Assembly (NCBI RefSeq): GCF_900116645.1
Contig: NZ_FPBO01000003.1
Coordinates: 248,001 to 312,000, forward strand
Direction of reading: 5' to 3'
DNA length: 64,000 nt
Source: Pseudoduganella namucuonensis
GTDB taxonomy: Bacteria > Pseudomonadota > Gammaproteobacteria > Burkholderiales > Burkholderiaceae_D
The translations under genes and the position numbers were made by a program. Below are positions 1-9,471 of the stretch, one piece after another (positions within the stretch are counted from its first letter, which is position 1; each line of letters opens with the position of its first letter). Below the pieces are notes generated by a model. That model ran no database searches, was not told the DNA's origin, and saw only the letters and a list, made by a program, of their open reading frames with translations.

Positions 1-33
1 GAACAGTTCAAGCGCCTGCGCCATTTCGAATAA
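1..33 (+). CDS. C-terminal tail of an upstream gene (partial)
   Basis: The window opens in a frame reading EQFKRLRHFE followed by TAA. The next gene starts about 50 bases downstream on the same strand, so this is plausibly the end of a coding sequence that begins outside the window. Ten residues are too few to name a family, and it could also be chance reading. Confidence 0.35.
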   Translation, partial: EQFKRLRHFE

Positions 34-84
34 GGGCTGGCGGCCTGTTACACTGTGGTCTGGACCCAGCAACCCCCGCGCTAC

Positions 85-531
85 ATGAACATACAAGTCG
101 GCGACATAGGCCACATCATCCAACTGGCGATCGCGCCGGTGTTTCTGCTCACCGGCGTCTGCACCAACCTGATGGTGCTGACCAACCGCCTGGCGCGCAT
201 CATCGACCGCTCGCGCGTGCTGGAGGACCGGCTGGACGTCGGCTCCAACGACAACTACCTCAATGAGCTGGACGTGCTGTACCGTCGTTCGCACCTGATC
301 AACGTGTCGATCTTCTCGTCCACCGCCTGCGGCCTGCTGATCTGCCTTGTGATCGGCATGCTGTTCGTCGGCGACACGCTGAACCTCACGCTGGACAAGT
401 ACATCGCCGGCCTGTTCGTGGTGGCGATGGCGGGCCTGATCACCAGTTTCGTCTACCTGCTGCGGGAGATTTTCATCGCCTCCGCGGCCATGCGCGCGCA
501 CCGCCACGTGCGCCCCCCTTTAAAGAAATAA
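85..531 (+). CDS. DUF2721 family integral membrane protein
   Basis: A 148-residue protein of unknown function that resembles the DUF2721 family in size and layout. Three hydrophobic segments are visible: near residues 10-31 (IIQLAIAPVFLLTGVC), about 83-98 and about 106-128. A charged cytoplasmic stretch (NRLARIIDRSRVLEDRL) follows the first and is the most recognisable part of the family. An upstream GTG at 55 is in frame, but the ATG at 85 puts the first membrane helix at the usual distance and is preferred. The stop lies 15 bases before the next gene, so the two are probably co-transcribed. No catalytic residues can be pointed to. Confidence 0.72.
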   Translation: MNIQVGDIGHIIQLAIAPVFLLTGVCTNLMVLTNRLARIIDRSRVLEDRLDVGSNDNYLNELDVLYRRSHLINVSIFSSTACGLLICLVIGMLFVGDTLNLTLDKYIAGLFVVAMAGLITSFVYLLREIFIASAAMRAHRHVRPPLKK

Positions 532-546
532 GAGTACCATTTCAAC

Positions 547-999
547 ATGCACGACTATCAACGCCCCCCGACCCTGCACCGCTACGGCGAGCGCAGCGAC
601 CTGGAACTCGCGCTCACGCAAGGACAGTTCATCCTGCGTCCCGCGGCGCAGTGCCTCACGCTGAGCTTCTCCCAGGTGTGGGACCGCAAGCTGTTCGACC
701 TGTTCTCCGCCGACGCCTGCCTGATCATCCACAACACCGAGGAGTTCGGCGAGCGCATCCACCGCGCCGTGCAGCGCGCGCTGCCCAATTGGGCGGGCAT
801 CGACGGCGCCATCGAATACGGCACGCGCGCCGCCCTGGGCGCGGCCTTCACCAAGACGCGCGCCGAGGCGCAGGAACAGGAATGGCAATTCGCCTGGCGT
901 TCCATGCAGGCCAAGTTGAGCAACAACGCGGTGCTGATCAAGATCGGCAGCATCGAGCAGTTCGCCGAACTGCGCGACCGCGACACCTATTTGGCGTAG
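547..999 (+). CDS. conserved hypothetical protein
   Basis: A 150-residue soluble protein with no signal peptide or membrane segment; I do not recognise the family. It is rich in Ala, Arg and aromatic residues and has a predicted alpha/beta character. It follows the DUF2721 gene by 15 bases and is probably in the same transcript. Its 3' end overlaps by 13 bases the 3' end of the convergent START-like gene, so the two messages are complementary at their tails. The reading frame shows consistent third-position GC, which supports it being real. Function unknown. Confidence 0.65.
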   Translation: MHDYQRPPTLHRYGERSDLELALTQGQFILRPAAQCLTLSFSQVWDRKLFDLFSADACLIIHNTEEFGERIHRAVQRALPNWAGIDGAIEYGTRAALGAAFTKTRAEAQEQEWQFAWRSMQAKLSNNAVLIKIGSIEQFAELRDRDTYLA

Positions 1000-1571
1000 C
1001 CGCCCTCCGGCTTGTCGAGGCGCGCCAGCACGGCGTTCATCATGCGTTCGATGTCGCCGCGGATGATGTTCGTGCCCAGCACCCCGGGCACGTAGAAGTT
1101 CGGCATCAGCTTGCCGCTGTAGACCACGCGCGTGCCGCCGTCCGGCAGCGGCGCCAGTTCCCAGCGCGATTCGTAGTGCTTCATGTCGCCCGAGATCAGG
1201 GCGATGTCGATGCTCGACATGGCTTGCTCGGTCGCGCGCACGATCAGGTGGATTGATTTGGACATGAACAGGAAGCGCGCCGTGCCGAATTGTTCGATAA
1301 TGACCTCATTGCCGTTGCGCGACAGCACCCGGCACGAGGTCATGTCCGGCACGAATTCGTCCATGCGCTCGTAGGTCGTGAGGATCTTCCACACCGCCGC
1401 GATGGGGGCCTGCACGGCGCCGCTGGCGTCCACCTCGTACAGCTGGAGATTATTCTGATGAATGCGGTTGACCGCTACTTCCAGTTTCGGCAGTTCCGGT
1501 TTTGGACTTTGCGCCCGGGCTGGGGAATGCATGCAGGCGCCTACCAGCAAAATCACAAACAATCGCTTCAT
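987..1571 (-). CDS. SRPBCC/START-like (polyketide cyclase-type) secreted protein
   Basis: A 194-residue protein with an N-terminal signal peptide (hydrophobic run FVILLVGACM, cleavage likely after SPARA). It is followed by a single START/SRPBCC helix-grip domain (about residues 45-190). The domain shows the usual opening VDASGAVQAPIAAVWKIL, then 'RVLSRNGNEVIIEQFG' and the C-terminal helix RGDIERMMNAVL. Members bind hydrophobic ligands; neither ligand nor reaction can be read from sequence. A cysteine in the signal region (GACM) leaves a lipoprotein possible, but the context is not a good lipobox. Transcribed alone, convergent with the preceding gene. Confidence 0.8.
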   Translation of the reverse strand: MKRLFVILLVGACMHSPARAQSPKPELPKLEVAVNRIHQNNLQLYEVDASGAVQAPIAAVWKILTTYERMDEFVPDMTSCRVLSRNGNEVIIEQFGTARFLFMSKSIHLIVRATEQAMSSIDIALISGDMKHYESRWELAPLPDGGTRVVYSGKLMPNFYVPGVLGTNIIRGDIERMMNAVLARLDKPEGGYAK

Positions 1572-1663
1572 CTCTTCAGCGTACGGTAAAGGCCGGCGGA
1601 ATACAAGCGGCGCACGGCAAGTGTTACAAACGGGCGCGCGCGAGCCGCCGGCCGGGATTTTAG

Positions 1664-3781
<2,118 letters not shown>

Positions 3782-3799
3782 TCGCCGCGGCGTAACACC

Positions 3800-3865
3800 G
3801 GGGACAGACCCGCGTTCAGCGTCCCATGCAACTGCGAAGGCTTGTGGCGTGAAGGGTCTGTCCCC
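3800..3865. repeat. inverted repeat GGGGACAGACCC / GGGTCTGTCCCC
   Basis: Perfect 12-base arms at 3800-3811 and 3854-3865 enclose 42 bases. They lie between the convergent 3' ends of fadH and the antiporter gene, so the repeat could act as a transcription barrier for both. There is no T-run. The arm differs by one base from the tight hairpin at 13778-13804, which suggests one REP-like family. Confidence 0.7.
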
Positions 3866-3886
3866 TCGGCCGGCGGCGCTGGCGGG

Positions 3887-5605
3887 TCAATGCCCGCCGT
3901 GCGCCTGGTGCGGCCGCTCGAACTCCTCCATCACGAACTCCGCCATGCCATTGGCCAGTTCGTGCTCGCCGATGAAGATCTTGCCCGCGCGCTCCTTGCC
4001 CAGCAGCTCGGCCTCCTCCTCGCTGTGCGTGCGCACCACCGTCTTGATCCCGGGATTGAGCGCGCGCGCCGTTTCGATCATGCTGCGCACGTGGAAGGTG
4101 TCCGGCGTCGCGATCACCAGCATGCGCGCGCGCGTGATGTGCGCCTGGATCAGCACCGCCGGTTCGCCCGCGTTGCCCGCCACGGCCGGCACGCCGTCCT
4201 TGCGCAGCTGGTCCACCACCTCGCGGTTCTGCTCCGCCACCACGTACGGTATGCCGCGCGCCGTCAGCGCCGCCGCGATGCGACGTCCCACGCGGCCGTA
4301 ACCCACCAGCACCACCTGGTTGCTCAGCTTCTCGTGCGGCACCGACATCGGCAGTTCGGCCAGCGGGTCGGCGCTGCGGTCGAACCTGGCCGCCAGGCCC
4401 CTGTCCCTGCCCAGCCAGCGCTCCAGCGGCGCGGTGGCCGCGAACACCAGCGGATTGAGCGCGATCGAGATGATGGCGCCGGCCAGGATCAGGCTCTGGC
4501 CCTCGTGCGGCATCAGCTTCAGCGAAATGCCCAGCGCCGCCAGGATGAAGGAGAACTCGCCGATCTGCGCCAGGCTGGCCGACACCGTCAGCGCCGAGCG
4601 CACCGGGTAGCGCAGCAGGATCACCAGCACGAAGGCGGCGATCGATTTGCCGAACACGATGATCGCCACCACCGCCAGCAGCTGCAAGGGCTGCTCGAAC
4701 AGGATGGACGGCTCGAACAGCATGCCCACCGACACGAAGAACAGCACCGCGAACGCGTCGCGCAGCGGCAGCGACTCCTGCGCCGCGCGGTGGCTCAGTT
4801 CCGATTCGCGCAGCACCATGCCGGCGAAGAAGGCGCCCAGCGCGAAGGAGATGCCGAACAGCCTGGTGGCGCCATAGGCGATGCCCACCGCCGCCGCGAT
4901 CACGCACAGCGTGAACAGCTCGCGCGAGCCGGTGCGCGCCACCTGCCACAGCACCCACGGGAACAGCTTGCGGCCCACCAGCATCATGAAGGCGATGAAG
5001 CCCGCCACCTGGCCGAAGGTGACGGCCAGGGTCACCCACAGGTTGTCGCTGGCGTGCATGTCGGCCGGCGTGGCGCCGCCCAGCGTGCCGGCCAAGGGCG
5101 GCAGCAGCACCAGCACCAGCACGGTGACCAGGTCCTCCACCACCAGCCAGCCGACCGCGATGCGGCCGTTGAAGGAATCGAGGATGCCGCGCTCCTCCAG
5201 CGCGCGCAGCAGCACCACGGTGCTGGCCACGGACAGCGCCAGGCCGAACACCAGGCCGCCGCCTATGCTCCAGCCCCACCAGTGCGCCAGGCCCAGGCCC
5301 ATCGCGGTGGCGGCGGCGATCTGCAACACCGCCCCCGGCAGCGCGATGCGCCGCACCTCCCACAAGTCGTCCAGCGAGAAGTGCATGCCCACGCCGAACA
5401 TCATCAGCATCACGCCGATCTCGGCCAACTGGCCGGCCAGCGCGGCGTCGGCCACGTAGCCCGGCGTGGCCGGGCCGATCAGGATGCCGGCGACCAGGTA
5501 GCCCACCAGCGCGGGCAGCCTTACCTTGGTGGCGAGAAAGCCGAACAATAGCCCGAATCCGAGCGCGGCGGCGATGGTGGTGATGAGCGGGAGATCATGA
5601 TGCAT
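3887..5605 (-). CDS. ybaL: YbaL-type CPA2 cation/proton antiporter with TrkA-N domain
   Basis: A 572-residue inner-membrane protein of the monovalent cation:proton antiporter-2 family. Residues 1-390 form about 12 membrane helices beginning LITTIAAALGFGLLFG, with the family motifs FGVGMHFSLDDL, STVVLLRALEERG and RAAQESLPLRDAFAVLFF. Residues about 410-535 are a cytosolic Rossmann regulatory domain (QVVLVGYGRVGRRIAAAL), as in Kef proteins. Overall similarity to E. coli YbaL is clear from the N-terminus (MHH.LPLITTI) onward. The ATG at 5605 is chosen because it matches that start; an upstream extension to 5692 would run into the hairpin. Probably exports K+ or Na+ under redox or ligand control. 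Confidence 0.93.
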   Translation of the reverse strand: MHHDLPLITTIAAALGFGLLFGFLATKVRLPALVGYLVAGILIGPATPGYVADAALAGQLAEIGVMLMMFGVGMHFSLDDLWEVRRIALPGAVLQIAAATAMGLGLAHWWGWSIGGGLVFGLALSVASTVVLLRALEERGILDSFNGRIAVGWLVVEDLVTVLVLVLLPPLAGTLGGATPADMHASDNLWVTLAVTFGQVAGFIAFMMLVGRKLFPWVLWQVARTGSRELFTLCVIAAAVGIAYGATRLFGISFALGAFFAGMVLRESELSHRAAQESLPLRDAFAVLFFVSVGMLFEPSILFEQPLQLLAVVAIIVFGKSIAAFVLVILLRYPVRSALTVSASLAQIGEFSFILAALGISLKLMPHEGQSLILAGAIISIALNPLVFAATAPLERWLGRDRGLAARFDRSADPLAELPMSVPHEKLSNQVVLVGYGRVGRRIAAALTARGIPYVVAEQNREVVDQLRKDGVPAVAGNAGEPAVLIQAHITRARMLVIATPDTFHVRSMIETARALNPGIKTVVRTHSEEEAELLGKERAGKIFIGEHELANGMAEFVMEEFERPHQAHGGH

Positions 5606-5669
5606 GCGTGCGGGGTTCCTTGGGACGGTGGATATCGCCCCAAGGGTAGCACATGCTGAAAAAACAACC

Positions 5670-5728
5670 GAGCTGAGCCCCATTTGGGGCATGGCGGGGG
5701 CGCCGAGCCCCCAAATGGGGCTCAGCTC
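5670..5728 (-). terminator. large hairpin after the ketosynthase gene
   Basis: Perfect 20-base arms GAGCTGAGCCCCATTTGGGG (5670-5689) and its complement (5709-5728) flank a 19-base loop. The hairpin begins two bases past the stop of the minus-strand ketosynthase and ends about 65 bases before the antiporter start. On the minus strand it is followed by GGTTGTTTTTTC, so it can serve as an intrinsic terminator that insulates the antiporter gene from read-through. Confidence 0.75.
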
Positions 5729-5729
5729 G

Positions 5730-6851
5730 TTACAGCTTGCGCACCACCACCGCGCCGATCGAGTAGCCGGCGCCGAAGGAGCAGATCACGCCCAGCGCGC
5801 CGGGAGGCAGGTCGTCCTGGTATTTGTGGAAGGCGATGATGGAGCCGGCCGACGAGGTGTTGGCGTAGCTGTCCAGGATCACCGGCGCCTCCGACGCCTC
5901 CGCGTCGCGGCCCAGGATCATGCGGGTGATCAGCTGGTTCATGTTCAGGTTGGCCTGGTGCAGCCAGTAGCGGCTCACTTGCGGCACCTCCAGCCCGGCG
6001 CGCGCGATGCTGTCCTTGATCATCTCGGCGGCCATCGGGCACACCTCCTTGAACACCTTGCGGCCCTGCTGCTTGAACAGCTTGTCCGGCTTGCCCACGC
6101 CGCCCTCGTCGAAGCGGTTCATGAAGCCGAAGTTGTTGCGGATGTTGTTGGAGAAGCTGGTCTTGAGCTTGGTGTCCAGGATCTCGAACTGGTGCGCCGA
6201 GGTGGCCGTCTCCTTGGCCTCGACGACGATCGCGGTGCAGGCGTCGCCGAAGATGAAGTGGCTGTCGCGGTCGCGCCAGTTCAGGTGGCCGCTGGTGATC
6301 TCGGGGTTCAGCACCAGCACCGCGCGCGCCTGGCCGCTCTGCACGGCCGCCACGGCGGTCTGGATGCCGAAGGTGGCCGACGAGCAGGCCACGTTCATGT
6401 CGAAGCCGTAGCCCTCGACGCCCAGCGCCTGCTGCACCTCCACCGCCATCGCCGGGTAGGCGCGCTGCATGTTGGAGCAGGCCACCAGCACCATGTCGAT
6501 GTCGGCCGGGGTCCGTCCGGCGCGGTCCAGCGCGTGCCGCGCGGCCTGCACGCAGATCTCCGCCTGCAGCGACAGTTCCTCGTCGGCGCGCTCGGGGATG
6601 CGCGGCGTCATGCGCCCGGGATCGAGGATGCCTTCCTTCTCCATCACGTAGCGCGACTTGATGCCCGAGGCCTTCTCGATGAAGCCGGTGCTGGACGGCT
6701 CCAGCGCGGTGGCCGCGCCGGCCGCGATGGCGTCCGCGTTGTCGGCGTTGAATTGCTCCACGTAGGCGTTGAAGCACGCGACCAGTTCCTCGTTCGAGAT
6801 CGCGTTCGGTGGCGTGAACAGGCCGGTGCCGCTGATGACGACTGGTTTCAT
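5730..6851 (-). CDS. beta-ketoacyl-ACP synthase III family protein (FabH-like)
   Basis: A 373-residue thiolase-fold condensing enzyme, about 50 residues longer than typical FabH. The full catalytic triad is present: Cys156 (NVACSSATFG), His298 (WLHQANLNMN) and Asn331 (DSYANTSSAGS). The glycine-rich C-terminal signature SFGAGYSIGAVVV is intact. The additional length is an insert near residues 230-265 (NNIRNNFGFMNRFDEGG). That size class includes alternative KAS III enzymes that start chains from longer acyl-CoA or serve secondary metabolism, so primary FabH activity is not assured. No fatty-acid genes flank it. Transcribed alone, leftward, with a strong hairpin after it. Confidence 0.85.
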   Translation of the reverse strand: MKPVVISGTGLFTPPNAISNEELVACFNAYVEQFNADNADAIAAGAATALEPSSTGFIEKASGIKSRYVMEKEGILDPGRMTPRIPERADEELSLQAEICVQAARHALDRAGRTPADIDMVLVACSNMQRAYPAMAVEVQQALGVEGYGFDMNVACSSATFGIQTAVAAVQSGQARAVLVLNPEITSGHLNWRDRDSHFIFGDACTAIVVEAKETATSAHQFEILDTKLKTSFSNNIRNNFGFMNRFDEGGVGKPDKLFKQQGRKVFKEVCPMAAEMIKDSIARAGLEVPQVSRYWLHQANLNMNQLITRMILGRDAEASEAPVILDSYANTSSAGSIIAFHKYQDDLPPGALGVICSFGAGYSIGAVVVRKL

Positions 6852-6923
6852 GGTGATGGGTCTTTCTGCAAAGGGTAGGGCGATCGCCGATATAGGAGGG
6901 AAATTCTACACGATGGCCGCGCC

Positions 6924-6956
6924 GAAAAAGCGAACGGCGCCTCTAGGGCGCCGTTC
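6924..6956 (-). terminator. intrinsic terminator of ctpA
   Basis: Ten-base arms GAACGGCGCC (6932-6941) and GGCGCCGTTC (6947-6956) with a 5-base loop. On the minus strand the stem is followed by GCTTTTTC, a T-run. It lies 39 bases past the ctpA stop. Confidence 0.85.
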
Positions 6957-6994
6957 CCGGACAAGTTGTCGCTTTATTTATCCAAGCGGATGCT

Positions 6995-8440
6995 TTATTT
7001 CGGCATCGGCGACTTGGCCGCAGGCGGATCCACCTGCACCAGCTGCGATTCCTGCTTGGCCGTCTGCACCGGCAGGCCCTTCAGATGGTTCAGCGCCTGC
7101 CGCAGCTGGAAGTCCTCGCCGCTGCCGTATTCCAGCGGCTTGCGCTTGCGCTCGGCCGCCAGGATGCGCAGCTGTTCCTCGGCCTCGTCGCGCTTGGACT
7201 TGCCGGCTTCCTGCTCGCGGTCGTTCGACAGGTGCTTGGCCAGGTCCGCCTCGCGCATGCGCAGCGAGTTCAGGCCGTCGCCGTCCGCGTTCTCGTTCAC
7301 GTGCAGGTCGGGCGAGATGCCCTTGGCCTGGATCGAGCGGCCGTTCGGCGTGTAGTAGCGCGCCGTGGTCAGCTTGACGGCGGTGTCGGCGGTCAGCTGG
7401 CGTATGGTCTGCACCGAGCCCTTGCCGAAGGTCTGGCTGCCGATGATGGTGGCGCGCTTGTAGTCCTGCAGCGCGCCGGCCACGATTTCCGAGGCGGACG
7501 CGGAACCGGTGTTGACCAGCACCGCCATCGGCACGTTCTTGATCGCCGCCGGCAGCTTGGCCAGGATGTCGCCCTCGCTGCGCAGCGCGTAGTATTCGGG
7601 ACGGCCGTAGAAGGTCTGGCGCGAATCGGGCAACTGGCCGTTGGTCGAGACGATGGCCGCGTCCTTGGGCAGGAAGGCCGCCGCCACGCCGATGGCGCCT
7701 TGCAGCACGCCGCCCGGATCGTTGCGCAGGTCCAGCACCAGGCCTTTCAACTGCGGGTCCTGGCGGTACAGCTCGGTGATCTTGGTGGCCAGGTCGTCCA
7801 CCGTCGGCTCCTGGAACTGCGCCACGCGCAGCCAGGCGTAGCCCGGTTCGACGATCTTCGCCTTCACGCTCTTCTGCAGGATCTCCTCGCGCGTGATGTG
7901 GAACACCAGCGGTTCCGGCTCGTCCTTGCGCAGGATGGTCAGCGACACCTTGGTGTGCGGCTCGCCGCGCATCTTCTTGACCGAGTCGTCCAGGCTCAGG
8001 CCCTTGACCGGCGTGGCGTCCAGGCGGGTGATCAGGTCGCCCGCCTTGATGCCGGCGCGGTAGGCCGGGGAGTCCTCGATGGGCGAGACGATGCGGATGT
8101 AGCCGTCGTCGCTCTGGCCGATCTCGATGCCCAGGCCGACGAACTTGCCCTGCGAGCCTTCGCGCAGTTCGGCGTAGGCTTTCTTGTCGAGGTAGGCCGA
8201 GTGCGGGTCGAGCGAGGCGACCATGCCGGAGATGGCCTCGGCGAGGAGCTTCTTGTCCTCGACCGGTTCCACGTAATCGGATTTGATGAGGCCGAACACA
8301 TCGGCCAGCTGCCGCAATTCGTCCAGCGGCAGGGCCGGATCGGCCGGCCGTTGCGCCATCGCGGAGAACTGCAAGGACACGGCGATGCCGGCCACCACGC
8401 CCAGGCCAACCAGCCCGGAATTCTTGAGTTTCTTGCCCAT
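6995..8440 (-). CDS. ctpA: carboxy-terminal processing protease (S41 family)
   Basis: A 481-residue periplasmic serine protease that trims or degrades envelope proteins from the C-terminus. It has an N-terminal signal or anchor segment (residues 8-28, LVGLGVVAGIAVSLQF), an S41 N-terminal helical part, a PDZ domain (about 95-180, including GLGIEIGQ and DSPAYRAGIKAGDLI) and the S41 catalytic domain. The catalytic Ser/Lys dyad is Ser315 (GSASASEI, second Ser of the run) and Lys340 (TFGKGSVQ). The 25-residue separation equals that of E. coli Tsp. A charged, helical C-terminal tail (about 400-481) is typical of proteobacterial CtpA. Single gene with its own terminator. Confidence 0.95.
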   Translation of the reverse strand: MGKKLKNSGLVGLGVVAGIAVSLQFSAMAQRPADPALPLDELRQLADVFGLIKSDYVEPVEDKKLLAEAISGMVASLDPHSAYLDKKAYAELREGSQGKFVGLGIEIGQSDDGYIRIVSPIEDSPAYRAGIKAGDLITRLDATPVKGLSLDDSVKKMRGEPHTKVSLTILRKDEPEPLVFHITREEILQKSVKAKIVEPGYAWLRVAQFQEPTVDDLATKITELYRQDPQLKGLVLDLRNDPGGVLQGAIGVAAAFLPKDAAIVSTNGQLPDSRQTFYGRPEYYALRSEGDILAKLPAAIKNVPMAVLVNTGSASASEIVAGALQDYKRATIIGSQTFGKGSVQTIRQLTADTAVKLTTARYYTPNGRSIQAKGISPDLHVNENADGDGLNSLRMREADLAKHLSNDREQEAGKSKRDEAEEQLRILAAERKRKPLEYGSGEDFQLRQALNHLKGLPVQTAKQESQLVQVDPPAAKSPMPK

Positions 8441-8762
8441 ATTTCACCTGTGTCAAGCGGGCGCAATGAAGCATTGCGCTGAGGCCAGTATAAACCTGAT
8501 TTTGGGCAATCCATCTATCTCGTATGTAATTTAAACCGGTTTTACGTCCTTTTACGCCACACAAATATCGGGTCCTTAACATTGCGTTTTTGAAGGGTTG
8601 ATGTAAATGCAGCGTTCACGACCGTAAGCAATTGTAAGAGTTCGGGAAGGTCCCGAAACCGCGTCCTAAACTGGGTTTGTATTTCTCTCTACCCTGTAGT
8701 GGTTTTCGGCCTGTGCACCCTGCGCAGGCTTTTTTTTATCCGCATTTTCACCTGGAGATTCG
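8441..8762 (+). promoter_or_regulatory. divergent intergenic region with structured leader of the Spy-like gene
   Basis: A 322-base spacer between divergent ctpA and the Spy-like gene. The left half is AT-rich and presumably carries the ctpA promoter. The right part holds a hairpin (TTCGGGA / TCCCGAA, 8641-8657) and then a full intrinsic terminator (8709-8737) that ends only 25 bases before the start codon. That arrangement fits a conditional leader (attenuator) or a small RNA of about 100 nt. No open reading frame or recognised riboswitch is visible. Confidence 0.45.
8709..8737 (+). terminator. intrinsic terminator in the 5' leader of the Spy-like gene
   Basis: The stem GCCTGTGC/GCGCAGGC (8 pairs, one G-U) with a 5-base loop is followed by eight T residues. 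It is on the + strand upstream of, not after, an annotated gene, so it must end either a small RNA or a leader transcript. Confidence 0.75.
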
Positions 8763-9323
8763 ATGATCGCTCCCGTCATGCTCAAGCGCCTGCGCGGCGC
8801 GGCCTTCCTGCTGGCGCTGGCCGGCGCCGGCGCGCCGGTTTTCGCCACGCCAGTGATGGACATGCGGGCCGAGGACCTGCTGGTGATGGCGGCCGATTTC
8901 CGCAAGGAGCTCAACCTGAACGCCAACCAGGGCACGCTGTGGCAGCAGACCGAGAGCCGCACCCGCGCGCTGCTGCGCGAGCGCCAGTCGCGCCGCGAAC
9001 GGATGCAGGCCGCCTCGCGCGCGGCGCTGGACGGCAAGGAGGTGGAACTGCGCGAGCTGGCCGGCGGCGTCGAGGCCGAGGCGGCCGCCAGCGCGGCCGA
9101 GGAGAGGCAGCTGCGCGAATGGTGGCTGACCGTCAACGACGCATTGAATGAAACCCAGCGCAAGCAGGTGGCCGTGTTCCTGGCCGAGCAGATGCAGCGC
9201 GTGCCGGATGGCGGCGGACGCGGCGGCGAACGCCCGCGCGAGGGCGGCGAGGGCCATGGCGGACGCAAGGGCGGAGCGGGCGGCCACGGCGGCGGCCAGG
9301 GCGGCCCGGCACGCGGCGGCTAA
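8763..9323 (+). CDS. periplasmic Spy/CpxP-like protein with Gly/Arg-rich tail
   Basis: A 186-residue exported protein. The signal peptide spans about residues 1-28 (hydrophobic run AAFLLALAGAGAPVFA). The mature part is almost all helical and charged (LLRERQSRRERMQAASRAAL), with an LTxxQ-like repeat near the end (LNETQRKQVAVFLAEQM). This is the pattern of Spy/CpxP periplasmic chaperone-like stress sensors. The last about 35 residues are low-complexity Gly/Arg/His, which is unusual and might bind metal. The start is at 8763, behind CTGGAG. Expression may be governed by the leader terminator just upstream. Assignment rests on composition and the LTxxQ-like motif, so it is moderate. Confidence 0.62.
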   Translation: MIAPVMLKRLRGAAFLLALAGAGAPVFATPVMDMRAEDLLVMAADFRKELNLNANQGTLWQQTESRTRALLRERQSRRERMQAASRAALDGKEVELRELAGGVEAEAAASAAEERQLREWWLTVNDALNETQRKQVAVFLAEQMQRVPDGGGRGGERPREGGEGHGGRKGGAGGHGGGQGGPARGG

Positions 9324-9471
9324 GGCCATTGTTCCCTTGCCAATGCTGGCGTGTTGCTGCGTGTTGACGGTGTGTATCGTAAAGTAAAATCCGGGACGCG
9401 GCCCGTCCGGCGCGCCGCGTCCGCGACTACAATGCTGGCGCGGCAATCCTCTTCCGCGCCCCCACACAACC

